Shown here: one piece after another, positions 8,781 through 16,600 of the stretch
Layout of the letters: each line of letters starts with the position of its first letter
Numbering within the stretch: the first letter of the stretch is position 1
Assembly (NCBI GenBank): GCA_045649025.1
Contig: JAZRPB010000018.1
Coordinates: 1-51,875 of the forward strand
Direction: 5' to 3'
DNA: 51,875 bases
Source of the DNA: Ornithomonoglobus_A sp045649025
GTDB taxonomy: Bacteria; Bacillota; Clostridia; UBA1381
The notes under the pieces: generated by a model
Database searches by the model: none
The model's input: only the letters and a program-made list of their open reading frames with translations
What the model was told of the DNA's origin: nothing
Position numbers and translations under genes: made by a program

Positions 8781-8907
8781 AGAATTTTGTTTCCCAAAAT
8801 TCTTAAAAGCCTGTTGGCTTTTTTGCGGTCAAATGACCGCTGTGTCAATTGACGGCGTCGCGAAAATCTCCTTGCAAGCAAAGATTTTCGCTTCCTGGTA
8901 AAATTGA
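8781..8907 (+). ncRNA. Structured leader RNA with four consecutive hairpins (class unknown)
   Basis: Downstream of the promoter there are four stem-loops. H1 pairs 8781-8789 with 8795-8803 (9 bp). H2 pairs 8805-8811 with 8816-8822 (7 bp) and is followed by two further T residues. H3 pairs 8825-8830 with 8835-8840 (6 GC-rich bp). H4 pairs 8860-8869 with 8882-8891 (10 bp). H4 is enclosed by an outer TCAATT/AATTGA stem (8845-8850 with 8902-8907), leaving a symmetric internal loop. I do not recognise a known riboswitch or T-box. It could be a cis-regulatory leader, a small RNA or a palindromic repeat insertion. Confidence 0.55.
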
Positions 8908-8978
8908 TTCTCGCTCATCTGTATTGTGCGTGAATTAATTATCTACATATGATACAACAAGAAAGGAATAACAAATAT

Positions 8979-9770
8979 ATGGAAAAATTACTAAACAAAA
9001 AAGGCTTTATATGCGATATGGACGGTGTTATCTATCATGGTAACAAGCTTCTTCCTGGTGCAAAGGAGTTTTTGGAATGGCTACAGGCAAATAACAAAAA
9101 CTACCTATTTTTAACAAACTCAAGTATGTACACACCAAAGGAGCTTCAACAAAAGCTATATCGTATGGGTATGGATGTTGACGAATCGCATTTTTACACA
9201 AGTGCACTTGCAACTGCACAGTTTTTAGACAGTCAGTCACCCGGCTGCAGTGCGTATATTCTAGGTGAACACGGAATACAAAACGCACTTTTTGATGTTG
9301 GTATTACCTACAACGATGTTGACCCCGATTATGTTGTTATGGGTGAGCCGAGCGGCTTTAATCCGGCTATGATTGCAAAGGCAATGAATTTAGTTGATAA
9401 GGGTGCAAAGCTTATTGGTGCCAACTTTGACCTTACAGGCCCCTCCGAATCGGGACTTATGCCTGCGTGCAGAGCGTATCTTGCCCCAATTGAGCTTATT
9501 ACAGGTAAGAGTGCTTATTACGTTGGTAAGCCAAACCCATTGATGATGAGAACAGGGCTTCGTCTTTTAGATGTTCACTCCGACGAGGCGGTAATGATTG
9601 GCGACAGAATGGACACAGATATAGTTGCAGGTATTGAAACGGGACTTGATACCGTTCTTGTTCTTTCCGGCTGTACAACCCGTGAGGAATGTAATAATTA
9701 CCCATACAGACCGCGACTTATATTAAACGGTGTTGGAGATATACCCCAAGCATCAAAAAAGCTATCATAA
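8979..9770 (+). CDS. HAD-IIA family phosphatase, NagD-like
   Basis: Cytosolic haloacid-dehalogenase phosphatase of the NagD/AraL type, likely acting on small phosphorylated sugars or nucleotides. Motif I is CDMDGVIYHG (nucleophile Asp13 and acid Asp15), motif II is FLTNSS, the Lys is in YYVGKPNP and motif III is MIGDRMDTDIVAG. The C2 cap lies between motifs II and III, as in class IIA. I start it at 8979, 263 aa, because AAGAAAGGA lies about 11 bases upstream and the product then begins MEKLLNKKGF; the frame extends ten codons further without an RBS. It is preceded by a long structured leader and followed by a complex terminator. Exact substrate unknown. Confidence 0.88.
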   Translation: MEKLLNKKGFICDMDGVIYHGNKLLPGAKEFLEWLQANNKNYLFLTNSSMYTPKELQQKLYRMGMDVDESHFYTSALATAQFLDSQSPGCSAYILGEHGIQNALFDVGITYNDVDPDYVVMGEPSGFNPAMIAKAMNLVDKGAKLIGANFDLTGPSESGLMPACRAYLAPIELITGKSAYYVGKPNPLMMRTGLRLLDVHSDEAVMIGDRMDTDIVAGIETGLDTVLVLSGCTTREECNNYPYRPRLILNGVGDIPQASKKLS

Positions 9771-9778
9771 AAAAATGC

Positions 9779-9802
9779 AGAACGAACAAAACTGTTCGTT
9801 CT
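9779..9802. terminator. 10-bp hairpin after the HAD gene
   Basis: AGAACGAACA (9779-9788) pairs with TGTTCGTTCT (9793-9802) around a 4-base loop, starting 9 bases after the stop codon. The following T run is short, so termination here may be partial and completed by the next hairpin. Confidence 0.55.
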
Positions 9803-9823
9803 TTCCATAACATAAAAAAAGAT

Positions 9824-9904
9824 GCAGAACGCCACATAAGCGGACCCGAAGTCGTATGAAGATACTTCGAGTGGTCCGTCTTTGTCCGTTCTGCGCTTTT
9901 TTTG
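9824..9904. terminator. Nested three-stem bidirectional terminator
   Basis: Outer stem GCAGAACG/CGTTCTGC (9824-9831 with 9887-9894), middle stem CGGACC/GGTCCG (9841-9846 with 9873-9878) and inner stem GAAGT/ACTTC, followed by a run of T residues at 9897-9902. On the minus strand it is followed by CTTTTTTTATG, so it can end both the HAD gene and the convergent ROK kinase gene. Confidence 0.7.
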
Positions 9905-9906
9905 CT

Positions 9907-10857
9907 TTAAAATTCCTTTGCGGCACACATTGCTGCACCTATTATTCCTGCGTCATTTTTTAATTTTGCAATCTTTATTTGGGGGGTTTTATTTCGCTTG
10001 TAGAACATTTTTTTATTTAGAAATTCCACAATCGGATCTAATAAATAGTCGCCTTCTGCACTTATTCCGCCACCAATTGACAGGATGTTTGGTTGGAATA
10101 TGTTTATTATTGAAACAAGTCCCACACCTATGTAATATCTGTAGTTATCAACAACCTCTTCGGCAGCCTTGTCGCCCTTTTTAGCACATTCAAACGCGGT
10201 TCTGCCCGACACCTTGCCATTCTCCTTAACCCACTGATGCATCATAGAATCAGGATTTTTCTCCATTGCCTCTTTTGTTTGGGAAATAAGTGCCGTAACA
10301 GACGCATACGCCTCCCAACAACCTTCCATACCACAGGTACAGGGCTTGCCGTTTATGTCTATTACAATATGTCCAAGCTCGCCGCCTGCGTGATTAAAGC
10401 CTGTGTATAACTGACCATTTAAGATAATTCCGCCGCCTACGCCTGTTCCTAATGTAACAAACACAAAGCTCTCACAATTGTTGCCTGTGGCGGTGTATTC
10501 GCCAAGTGCTGCAACATTTGCGTCATTTTCAAGTTTTACAGGCTTGTTTATCTCCTTTTGAATTAACTCACGTGCATTTGCATTGGCTATACCAAGGTTT
10601 GACGCACTGCTCACAATACCCTCTTCGTCGCTAACACTTCCAGGGCTTCCAAGACCGATTGCTGTTATATCGTCCATTGTAAGATTTGCATCTTTAACAA
10701 CCTTATAGCAAAGGTCTGTCATATCTTTAAAAATTTCCTCTGCAGTTCTTGGTGAATTTGTGGGAACGGAATCCTTATGTAAAATGTTTCCGTTTTCATC
10801 AACAACACCCATTGCTATATTTGTTCCGCCCAAATCAATTCCTATGTATTTCTTCAT
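9907..10857 (-). CDS. ROK-family sugar kinase (glucokinase-like)
   Basis: ROK kinases phosphorylate glucose, N-acetylhexosamines or related sugars with ATP. The N-terminal phosphate loop is YIGIDLGGTNIAMGVV. The catalytic and zinc-binding region is GGELGHIVID...CTCGMEGCWEAYAS, with the Cys-rich CxCGxxGCxE motif intact. Length is 316 aa from the ATG at 10857, which has GGGGAGG 11 bases upstream; an upstream extension of 39 codons lies within the neighbouring gene and is not ROK-like. There are only 4 bases between it and the GH43-like gene, so they are co-transcribed and probably coupled. Glucokinase is the default name; specificity cannot be read from sequence. Confidence 0.9.
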   Translation of the reverse strand: MKKYIGIDLGGTNIAMGVVDENGNILHKDSVPTNSPRTAEEIFKDMTDLCYKVVKDANLTMDDITAIGLGSPGSVSDEEGIVSSASNLGIANANARELIQKEINKPVKLENDANVAALGEYTATGNNCESFVFVTLGTGVGGGIILNGQLYTGFNHAGGELGHIVIDINGKPCTCGMEGCWEAYASVTALISQTKEAMEKNPDSMMHQWVKENGKVSGRTAFECAKKGDKAAEEVVDNYRYYIGVGLVSIINIFQPNILSIGGGISAEGDYLLDPIVEFLNKKMFYKRNKTPQIKIAKLKNDAGIIGAAMCAAKEF

Positions 10858-10861
10858 TTTA

Positions 10862-12199
10862 TTACATTGCCTCCCCATTAAAATAGTTGAAATATTCAAA
10901 TACTGCTTCCTTCTCCTTTGAAAGCATATCCTGTACACATATTCCTGCTTTAAGCATTGCTGTTTGGTTGCCATATATACTGTTTAAATCAAATGCTTCA
11001 CCAAACGCTTTTGCCTTTGAATTTAGTGAATATGAAAATTTTAACTTGCCTTCCTCTATCTGTGCACTCATTGTTACGGGAATGTTGTTGTCTATTACCT
11101 CGTACACACTCTTTTCGTGACAGATTTTACCGTTTTTGCACACTAATATTGCAATTTCACGATTTTTTGTTTCATCATTTCGTGTTACAAACTGATAAAA
11201 CCAGTTTTTAGTATCGCAAAATACTACAACACCTGCCATATGCTTCTCACAATCAGGCTCAAATTCAAGCCTTGTTTCAAATTTACAGCACTCGCTCTCT
11301 ATCAAACGTGCCACCATGCTCTGCTCAAAGCGACTGAATAAGCTATCCTGACCTCTTAAAACCATACCCTGTGAGCATAGTGTTAAAGCCTGATACAACG
11401 GGCTTCTTAAGGTTTGGAAATCGTGGTGTAGCTTGCTCATTGTTTTAAAATTATATTCCAAATATGCTCTTGAAACCGACTTTTCTGTTTGAGCTTTCAC
11501 AAATGCAGATAATACCTCATTTTGCAATGGGATTTCACAATTGTCGCACACTGGGGTGTATTCACCCCAAAATGAATTTGATTTTAAAACAAGCGATGTG
11601 TTTTCACAATCGTGTTTTGTTATTAGGCAATAGTAATCGTCTTTGCAGCAAATGCTTGCAAACTGCACATCGCCCGAGAAGATTTTTATATAATCTCCAA
11701 CAAGGGCTCGCTCCTCCATACTATATTCCTTTAGTGAAATACTGCTCTTATACTCACCCAAGCGAGTATGCTTTTCAACAGATAAAAGGTACTTCTTATC
11801 GTCTTTATGAAACAGGAAAGGATTTTTTCCGAGTGAGTTAAGGTATATAGGCTCACTCCAGATACCGTCTGTTATATCATCAGTTGTAACAAGATAGTTG
11901 TCGGTCTGTTCTATTTCTCCTGTGCTACGCATATTGGTAAACACTAAAAAGAACTTGCTTCCGTCATATGAAAGGGCGGCACTCACCACTCCGCCGCCAT
12001 TTGGCACACCGCTTAAATCAAGCTGTGACATACGGTTTAGCGGATATGAATGAATTTCCCAGTTTTTCAAATCCTTTGAATGATAAAGCGCAACACCCGG
12101 CCACCATTCATATGTAGCTTTTGCCAGATAATAATCCTCACCCACCTGTATTGCGCAGGAATACGGATTAATTCCCTTTAATATAAGATTTTTTATCAT
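10862..12199 (-). CDS. GH43 beta-xylosidase-like protein lacking the catalytic triad (putative pseudoenzyme)
   Basis: The N-terminal half follows the GH43 five-bladed propeller pattern of XynB-type beta-xylosidases: VGEDYYLAKATYEWWPGVAL, YHSKDLKNWEI, LNRMSQLDL, YLVTTDDITDGIWSEPIYLN. The second half matches the GH43 C2 beta-sandwich (FETRLEFEPD, MAGVVVFCDTKNWFYQFVT). Against the canonical family, the catalytic base Asp in HPDPS aligns to Tyr13, the pKa-modulating Asp in GFDPSLFH to Asn126 (GKNPFLFH) and the acid Glu in TEGPH to Gln179. Residues are numbered from the ATG at 12199 (445 aa). That start has AGAAAGG 8 bases upstream; a GTG three codons earlier abuts the RBS. It has no signal peptide. 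It may be a sugar sensor, a regulatory partner of the kinase, or an enzyme of altered mechanism. Confidence 0.8.
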   Translation of the reverse strand: MIKNLILKGINPYSCAIQVGEDYYLAKATYEWWPGVALYHSKDLKNWEIHSYPLNRMSQLDLSGVPNGGGVVSAALSYDGSKFFLVFTNMRSTGEIEQTDNYLVTTDDITDGIWSEPIYLNSLGKNPFLFHKDDKKYLLSVEKHTRLGEYKSSISLKEYSMEERALVGDYIKIFSGDVQFASICCKDDYYCLITKHDCENTSLVLKSNSFWGEYTPVCDNCEIPLQNEVLSAFVKAQTEKSVSRAYLEYNFKTMSKLHHDFQTLRSPLYQALTLCSQGMVLRGQDSLFSRFEQSMVARLIESECCKFETRLEFEPDCEKHMAGVVVFCDTKNWFYQFVTRNDETKNREIAILVCKNGKICHEKSVYEVIDNNIPVTMSAQIEEGKLKFSYSLNSKAKAFGEAFDLNSIYGNQTAMLKAGICVQDMLSKEKEAVFEYFNYFNGEAM

Positions 12200-12295
12200 C
12201 CTTTTCACCTTTCTCTTCTGATAGTAACGCTCCCTGGCTATGTCAAAAATTATCGGGTTATTTAAGAGCTGTATTGTTTTTTTTCATATACATAC

Positions 12296-12324
12296 AGTAT
12301 ACATTATTTGCAGGCTATTGTCAA
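12296..12324 (-). promoter_or_regulatory. Sigma-A promoter for the GH43-like/ROK operon
   Basis: Minus strand TTGACA (12324-12319), 17-base spacer, TATACT (12301-12296). The -35 box overlaps the stop codon of the upstream radical SAM gene. Start of transcription near 12289 gives a leader of about 90 nt. A second weaker pair (TTGACA at 12246-12241, 17 bases, TATCAG) lies inside this leader. Confidence 0.7.
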
Positions 12325-13265
12325 GAGTGACACTTATAAAACTTGCCCTGATATGTGCCTCTTTTTTGCATTTCTTTGTCTATTTCATTTAACACCACAA
12401 ACTTTTTAAGGCTCCATTTCGGACCAATAAGTGTTTCTCTGCCGCCATCGCCCGTGAGCCGTTGTATTATTGTTTTAGGCGGTAAAACCTCAAGCTGTGA
12501 AACAATAATATCCACATACTCTTCAAGTGTTAAGAGCTCAAATTCACCGTTTTCAAATTGTTGGGCAATTTTTGTATCTTTTAACACGTGCAAAAGATGC
12601 AGCTTCACGCAATGCGGCTCTAAAGAGGCAACCGCTTTTGCACTCTCTATCATCATTTCCTTTGTTTCACCTGGCAAGCCGTCTATTAAATGCACACACA
12701 CATTTATATTTCGTTCTTTTAGCTTTCTGTAACCCTCTAAAAATTCGGCGTATGTGTGGCATCTGTTTATTCTATCACCTGTTTTATCAAATATTGTTTG
12801 CAAACCAAGCTCTACAATTAAGTATGTGCGATTATTTAGCTCACTCAAATACTCCAGCACATCATTGCTTATGCAGTCGGCACGTGTGGCAATACTTAAG
12901 CCCACCACGTTTTCACAGCAAAGCACGCTTTCAAACTTTTCCCTTAACTCATCAACAGGTGCATAGGTGTTTGTGCCCGCCTGAAAATAGGGGATATACT
13001 TTGCTTCCTTCCACTTTTTATGAAGTGAAAAACGCACCTCATCAAATTGCTCTGTTATGGATTTTTCAACATCGCCCGCAAAGTCGCCGCTGCCAAGCGA
13101 CGAACAATAGCTGCAGCCGCCCCATCCCTTTGTGCCGTCCTTATTCGGACACGTAAATCCGCCGTTTAGCGACACCTTAAACACCTTTGTGCCAAATTTT
13201 TCACGAAGGTGGTAGTTCCACGTATGGTAGAGCTTGTTGTCGTTTGAGTATATAAAGGTATTCAT
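12321..13265 (-). CDS. TIGR01212-family radical SAM protein (YtqA-like)
   Basis: Radical S-adenosylmethionine enzyme of the YtqA/TIGR01212 family. Cys39, Cys51 and Cys54 (in FTCPNKDGT and GGCSYCSS) form the family's long-spaced cluster motif. Later blocks are YFQAGTNTYAPVD, GLSIATRADC, VELGLQT and HLIDGLPGET, which are typical of the TIM barrel. Length 314 aa is normal. The product has no assigned reaction; homologues have been discussed as tRNA-modification-related, which I cannot confirm. The ATG overlaps the tail of the ABM-fold gene region with only 2 bases between them, so it is in the same operon. Confidence 0.88.
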   Translation of the reverse strand: MNTFIYSNDNKLYHTWNYHLREKFGTKVFKVSLNGGFTCPNKDGTKGWGGCSYCSSLGSGDFAGDVEKSITEQFDEVRFSLHKKWKEAKYIPYFQAGTNTYAPVDELREKFESVLCCENVVGLSIATRADCISNDVLEYLSELNNRTYLIVELGLQTIFDKTGDRINRCHTYAEFLEGYRKLKERNINVCVHLIDGLPGETKEMMIESAKAVASLEPHCVKLHLLHVLKDTKIAQQFENGEFELLTLEEYVDIIVSQLEVLPPKTIIQRLTGDGGRETLIGPKWSLKKFVVLNEIDKEMQKRGTYQGKFYKCHS

Positions 13266-13267
13266 TT

Positions 13268-13567
13268 TTAAAAAAACACCGATGGTACTTTGTCTAACTT
13301 CTCTATCTCAATTTCCTTATCCAAAATTGGCGTTACTTTTTCCACAAACTCCTTAAAGTGCGGTGTGGTATTATGCTCGGCAATTGAAAGGTCGTTTAAC
13401 CATTCCTCAATAAAGGTAAAGCTTGTTTTGGTTGTTTGTGACTGAAAAACTTTATATGATAAATTGCCCTTTTCCTTTTTTGTTTGACGTGTTACATCGT
13501 TTGCCAGCTTTATAAATTCCTCTGTTTTACCTGACATAACACTGAATTTTGCAATTATTGTTATCAC
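13268..13567 (-). CDS. ABM-fold protein (putative quinol monooxygenase-like)
   Basis: A 99-aa protein with the antibiotic-biosynthesis-monooxygenase ferredoxin-like fold pattern: ITIIAKFSVMSGKTEEFIKL at the start, then GNLSYKVFQSQ, TFIEEWLND and HNTTPHFKEFVEKV. The family includes YgiN-like quinol monooxygenases and heme-degrading IsdG-type enzymes, and many members are uncharacterised. The start is GTG at 13567 with AAGGGA 9 bases upstream. It lies between the clostripain-like lipoprotein gene (15-base gap) and the radical SAM gene (2-base gap). Confidence 0.8.
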   Translation of the reverse strand: MITIIAKFSVMSGKTEEFIKLANDVTRQTKKEKGNLSYKVFQSQTTKTSFTFIEEWLNDLSIAEHNTTPHFKEFVEKVTPILDKEIEIEKLDKVPSVFF

Positions 13568-13582
13568 TTCATCAAATCCCTT

Positions 13583-15385
13583 CTAAAAACCTACTTCAAA
13601 TTCTATGGGATTACATATATACTTTTTACGGTATATGTCTTCCACTTCAAATTCATATATATACTTGCCTCTTGGCGGTACTTTTCCCTTTACTTTTATA
13701 TTCTTTTCCTTAACTGTTTTTGTGGGAAGCTTCTTTTGGGTTTCCCTGTCGGTGTTTAGCAGTGTAACCTCCTCGTTTGAGCTGTTCTTCACAAACGTGC
13801 CGTTATCCCACAAGCCAAGATATTCGTAATTTTCTTCTGTAACATTATACGCCACATACATCTGTGCCAAACGTTCTTTAAACACCGTGTTCACGCTATA
13901 TATGGTGTAGCCGCCGTTTCGTGAAGCTATATCGCAATCAAGTGCCACACCTTTAACAACGGGTATTTTTCTTTTGAGCTCACTCTTATATGTGCAATCA
14001 TCCCACAAACATTCAAGCTCCATTGTGTTGCCACATTCAAGATACGATTTTGACTCATTGCTGTAGAAATATCTGTTAAGCTTAACATTTTTTACTGTTT
14101 GCATATCGGGTGCAATGTTAACAACCGCCTTCTCACCCTCTATTTGCGATGAGCACATCATATTCTTTTCGCCGTATTCCTCCCATGCCACTGTGTCGGA
14201 GAAGTCGGTGCTTATATATTCATCAACTATTTTTGTGTCGGTTATTGTGTTTTTTAAAAAGCTCTTGTAGTTATCGGAATGAGAATGCTTCATATACTCA
14301 TTTAGCGTCCATTCCTCGCTCTTTGTTGGGTAATATACGCTTATTCCCGACGACTGCTCTCTCATTTGTCCTTTTACGTTGTTTTTAACTGCCATTAACA
14401 GAGCTTCTCTTACTGTTTGCGGTGTTTCGCCTGCAACCGACGAGAGTGCATTTGCAAGCGACAAAATATCCACCATTTCACTGCCTGCACAACGCTGTGC
14501 CTCCTCCATCATTCTTGTGACTCCGCCAAGAGCTGTGAGGTCATTTGAATGTGTTAATATTTCGTGTGCCATCCCGTCGAATGCAAGGTTGAGGTTTGAA
14601 ATCTGCGAAAGGTCGATTGATGAAAGCTGTGCCATGGGCTGTGAGCCTTCCTCTTCGCTTTTTCTTAAATATGCGTTGCACATTTCGTTGCACATTTCCT
14701 CAATACCTGCGTTGGGATACGTGATAAGGCAATCTACCAATTCACAATAGTCGAAGCCACTGCATTTTTCTTCGCTTGCAACCATATATTTTGCGTATGT
14801 TGAAAGTGCGGTTGCCATCTCGAGCGACGCCATATATGCTCCGTCGAAGCAAATTGCATCTAAAACTCCGTTGACCTTGCTTAATGCATAGTACATTTCT
14901 TCTATATTTAATGTGTCGCCGCCGTACAGTTCGTCGCTTAAAACTTCCATACCGTTACCGTCGCCCATTAAAACAAGGATATATTTATCTGTTTTATACT
15001 CTTGTATACCCCAATTTATGAAGTCGGCAAAAACACTGTATGTACCCATCGACGCACCTTGCTTCTGGTCCTTTAAAAACGCAGAACCATACTGCATTTC
15101 GTAGCGTTGAATAAATGAGCCGTCTATTTCTTTTAGCTCCCAGTTTTCGCCGCCGCCTGTTTGCATAACAACATTTACATTTTCGGGATATTTATATTGC
15201 GTTAATTCCCTGATTGTGTTGGACGCTTTTGAGCCGTTGTCGCCGCAGGCATATATTAAAACAGTCCACGAAGTGTTGCCTGTTGCCTCTAGTCTTTTTT
15301 CTTGTTTATAGCTTATCTTTGTTCCGCACGAGCAAAGAAGAACTATTAAAGAAAAAGCAATAACGGTAAGTATCCTTCTTTTCAT
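13583..15385 (-). CDS. Clostripain-family (C11) lipoprotein lacking catalytic His and Cys
   Basis: A 600-aa exported lipoprotein. The signal peptide MKRRILTVIAFSLIVLLCSC ends in a lipobox with Cys20. The next 250 residues follow the peptidase C11 pattern: SWTVLIYACGDNG, GTYSVFADFINWG, YILVLMGDGNG, ICFDGAYMASLEMA, YAKYMVASEE. In active members the corresponding strings are LWNHGGG and FDACLMA. Here the catalytic His is Asp142 and the catalytic Cys is Ala183, so proteolysis is not expected. About 200 C-terminal residues form a separate domain I do not recognise. The start at 15385 has a perfect GGAGG RBS; an upstream extension of 16 codons does not. It heads an operon with the ABM-fold and radical SAM genes. 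A binding or scaffold role at the outer face of the membrane is the likely alternative. Confidence 0.82.
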   Translation of the reverse strand: MKRRILTVIAFSLIVLLCSCGTKISYKQEKRLEATGNTSWTVLIYACGDNGSKASNTIRELTQYKYPENVNVVMQTGGGENWELKEIDGSFIQRYEMQYGSAFLKDQKQGASMGTYSVFADFINWGIQEYKTDKYILVLMGDGNGMEVLSDELYGGDTLNIEEMYYALSKVNGVLDAICFDGAYMASLEMATALSTYAKYMVASEEKCSGFDYCELVDCLITYPNAGIEEMCNEMCNAYLRKSEEEGSQPMAQLSSIDLSQISNLNLAFDGMAHEILTHSNDLTALGGVTRMMEEAQRCAGSEMVDILSLANALSSVAGETPQTVREALLMAVKNNVKGQMREQSSGISVYYPTKSEEWTLNEYMKHSHSDNYKSFLKNTITDTKIVDEYISTDFSDTVAWEEYGEKNMMCSSQIEGEKAVVNIAPDMQTVKNVKLNRYFYSNESKSYLECGNTMELECLWDDCTYKSELKRKIPVVKGVALDCDIASRNGGYTIYSVNTVFKERLAQMYVAYNVTEENYEYLGLWDNGTFVKNSSNEEVTLLNTDRETQKKLPTKTVKEKNIKVKGKVPPRGKYIYEFEVEDIYRKKYICNPIEFEVGF

Positions 15386-15453
15386 AAATTCCTCCATTTT
15401 GGTTTGGTATGATACTGTGCTATGTATTGCCACAGTCTCTTAATTAGAAAAAA

Positions 15454-15488
15454 ACATCATAAAACAAAATGTGCAAGTTTTATGATGT
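15454..15488 (-). terminator. Terminator of the ferredoxin gene
   Basis: A 12-bp perfect stem (15454-15465 with 15477-15488, 11-base loop) is followed on the minus strand by seven T residues. It begins about 11 bases after the ferredoxin stop, so the clostripain-like operon downstream needs its own promoter. Confidence 0.85.
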
Positions 15489-15498
15489 GTTTTTCTGA

Positions 15499-15669
15499 TT
15501 AATCTTCAACAGGTGCTCCAACAGGGCAAACGCCTGCACAAGCTCCGCATTCAATACAAGTATCTGCGTCAATAACATAAGAAGAATCGCCTTCTGAAAT
15601 TGCACTTACAGGACACTCTGCCTCGCAAGCTCCGCAGCTGATACAATCTTCAGTAATTTTGTATGCCAT
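15499..15669 (-). CDS. 2[4Fe-4S] ferredoxin (56 aa)
   Basis: A small clostridial-type ferredoxin, the soluble low-potential electron carrier of anaerobes. It has the two classical clusters of cysteines, CISCGACEAECP and CIECGACAGVCP, each CxxCxxCxxxCP, and starts MAYKITEDC. Length 56 aa is standard. The AAGGAGG RBS lies 8 bases before the ATG at 15669. It is monocistronic, with its own promoter and a strong terminator. Both clusters are intact, so it should carry two electrons. Confidence 0.97.
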   Translation of the reverse strand: MAYKITEDCISCGACEAECPVSAISEGDSSYVIDADTCIECGACAGVCPVGAPVED

Positions 15670-15731
15670 ATCTTTTTCCTCCTTATCGTAATATTAAATA
15701 TATATTGTCTTTCGACCTATATTCCTCTTAT

Positions 15732-15760
15732 AGTATATCATATTTTTTTTCATTCTTCAA
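15732..15760 (-). promoter_or_regulatory. Sigma-A promoter of the ferredoxin gene
   Basis: Minus strand TTGAAG (15760-15755), 17-base spacer, TATACT (15737-15732), about 60 bases upstream of the ferredoxin ATG. Confidence 0.65.
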
Positions 15761-15792
15761 GAGGTGATTATTGTTTTTTTATTACATTATTT

Positions 15793-16599
15793 TTACTCGT
15801 TTATGACTTCCACCTCATCAACACTAAATTGCTTTAAAACCTTTTCGTCTTCATTATCAATTCTTACGGTAACATAGCCTTGCAGCAGTCCCACATACTC
15901 AACTGTGCCTCTGCCTTCGGGAGTTTGTACCTCCACGCCAACCGACGGACTGTTTCTCACAAGCTCCTCATATGTATCCTGTTCGTATTTTAAACAGCAC
16001 ATAAGTCTTCCGCAGGCACCGCTTATTTTAGATGGATTAAGCGATAACCCCTGCTCCTTTGCCATTTTTATTGATACACTCACAAATTCCTCGAGCCAGC
16101 TCGAACAGCATAGCCCTCTTCCACAAGCACCAATTGAGCCAATAGCCTTTGATTCATCTCTTACACCAATCTGACGCAATTCTATTCTCTTTTTAAAAAT
16201 TAGTGCCAAATCCTTAACAAGCTCACGGAAATCCACCCTGCCGTCTGATGTGAAATAGAACAGGATTTTAGTGTCGTCGAAGGTGTATTCTGCATTTACA
16301 AACTTCATATCAAGACCATGCTCCTGTGCCTTTTTCTTGCAGATTTCAAGCGCAGGCCCTTCTTGCTCGCAATGGTAATTATGAATTTTTGTGTCCTCTT
16401 CGGTTGCAAGCCTTATAACACCCTTAAGCGGTGTTTTGAGCTCCTCGTTAATGTCGTGAATACCTTGTGTAACCTTGCCGTATTCAATTCCTCTTTTGGT
16501 TTCAACTATTACGTTGTCGCCTTGCTTTATATCAAAATCCTTTGGGTCAAAGTAATATACTTTTCCCGCAGGACGAAATGTTACTCCAATTATACGCAT
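15793..16599 (-). CDS. ricT: RicT/YaaT, PSP1-domain iron-sulfur protein
   Basis: RicT forms the RicAFT (YlbF-YmcA-YaaT) complex, which carries [4Fe-4S] clusters and works with RNase Y and in the phosphorelay leading to sporulation and biofilm formation. The cysteines are in GACGRGLCCSSWL and GACGRLMCCLKYE, and the PSP1 N-terminal part has the typical VIVETKRGIEYGKV. Length 268 aa is normal. Its ATG is one base after the stop of the PH-like gene, so they are coupled. The usual neighbours holB and tmk are not here. Confidence 0.92.
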   Translation of the reverse strand: MRIIGVTFRPAGKVYYFDPKDFDIKQGDNVIVETKRGIEYGKVTQGIHDINEELKTPLKGVIRLATEEDTKIHNYHCEQEGPALEICKKKAQEHGLDMKFVNAEYTFDDTKILFYFTSDGRVDFRELVKDLALIFKKRIELRQIGVRDESKAIGSIGACGRGLCCSSWLEEFVSVSIKMAKEQGLSLNPSKISGACGRLMCCLKYEQDTYEELVRNSPSVGVEVQTPEGRGTVEYVGLLQGYVTVRIDNEDEKVLKQFSVDEVEVINE

Positions 16600-16600
16600 A

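Noticed and set aside
12527..13156. 209-codon plus-strand open frame
   Set aside because: Antisense to the well-conserved radical SAM gene, no RBS, composition of a shadow frame.
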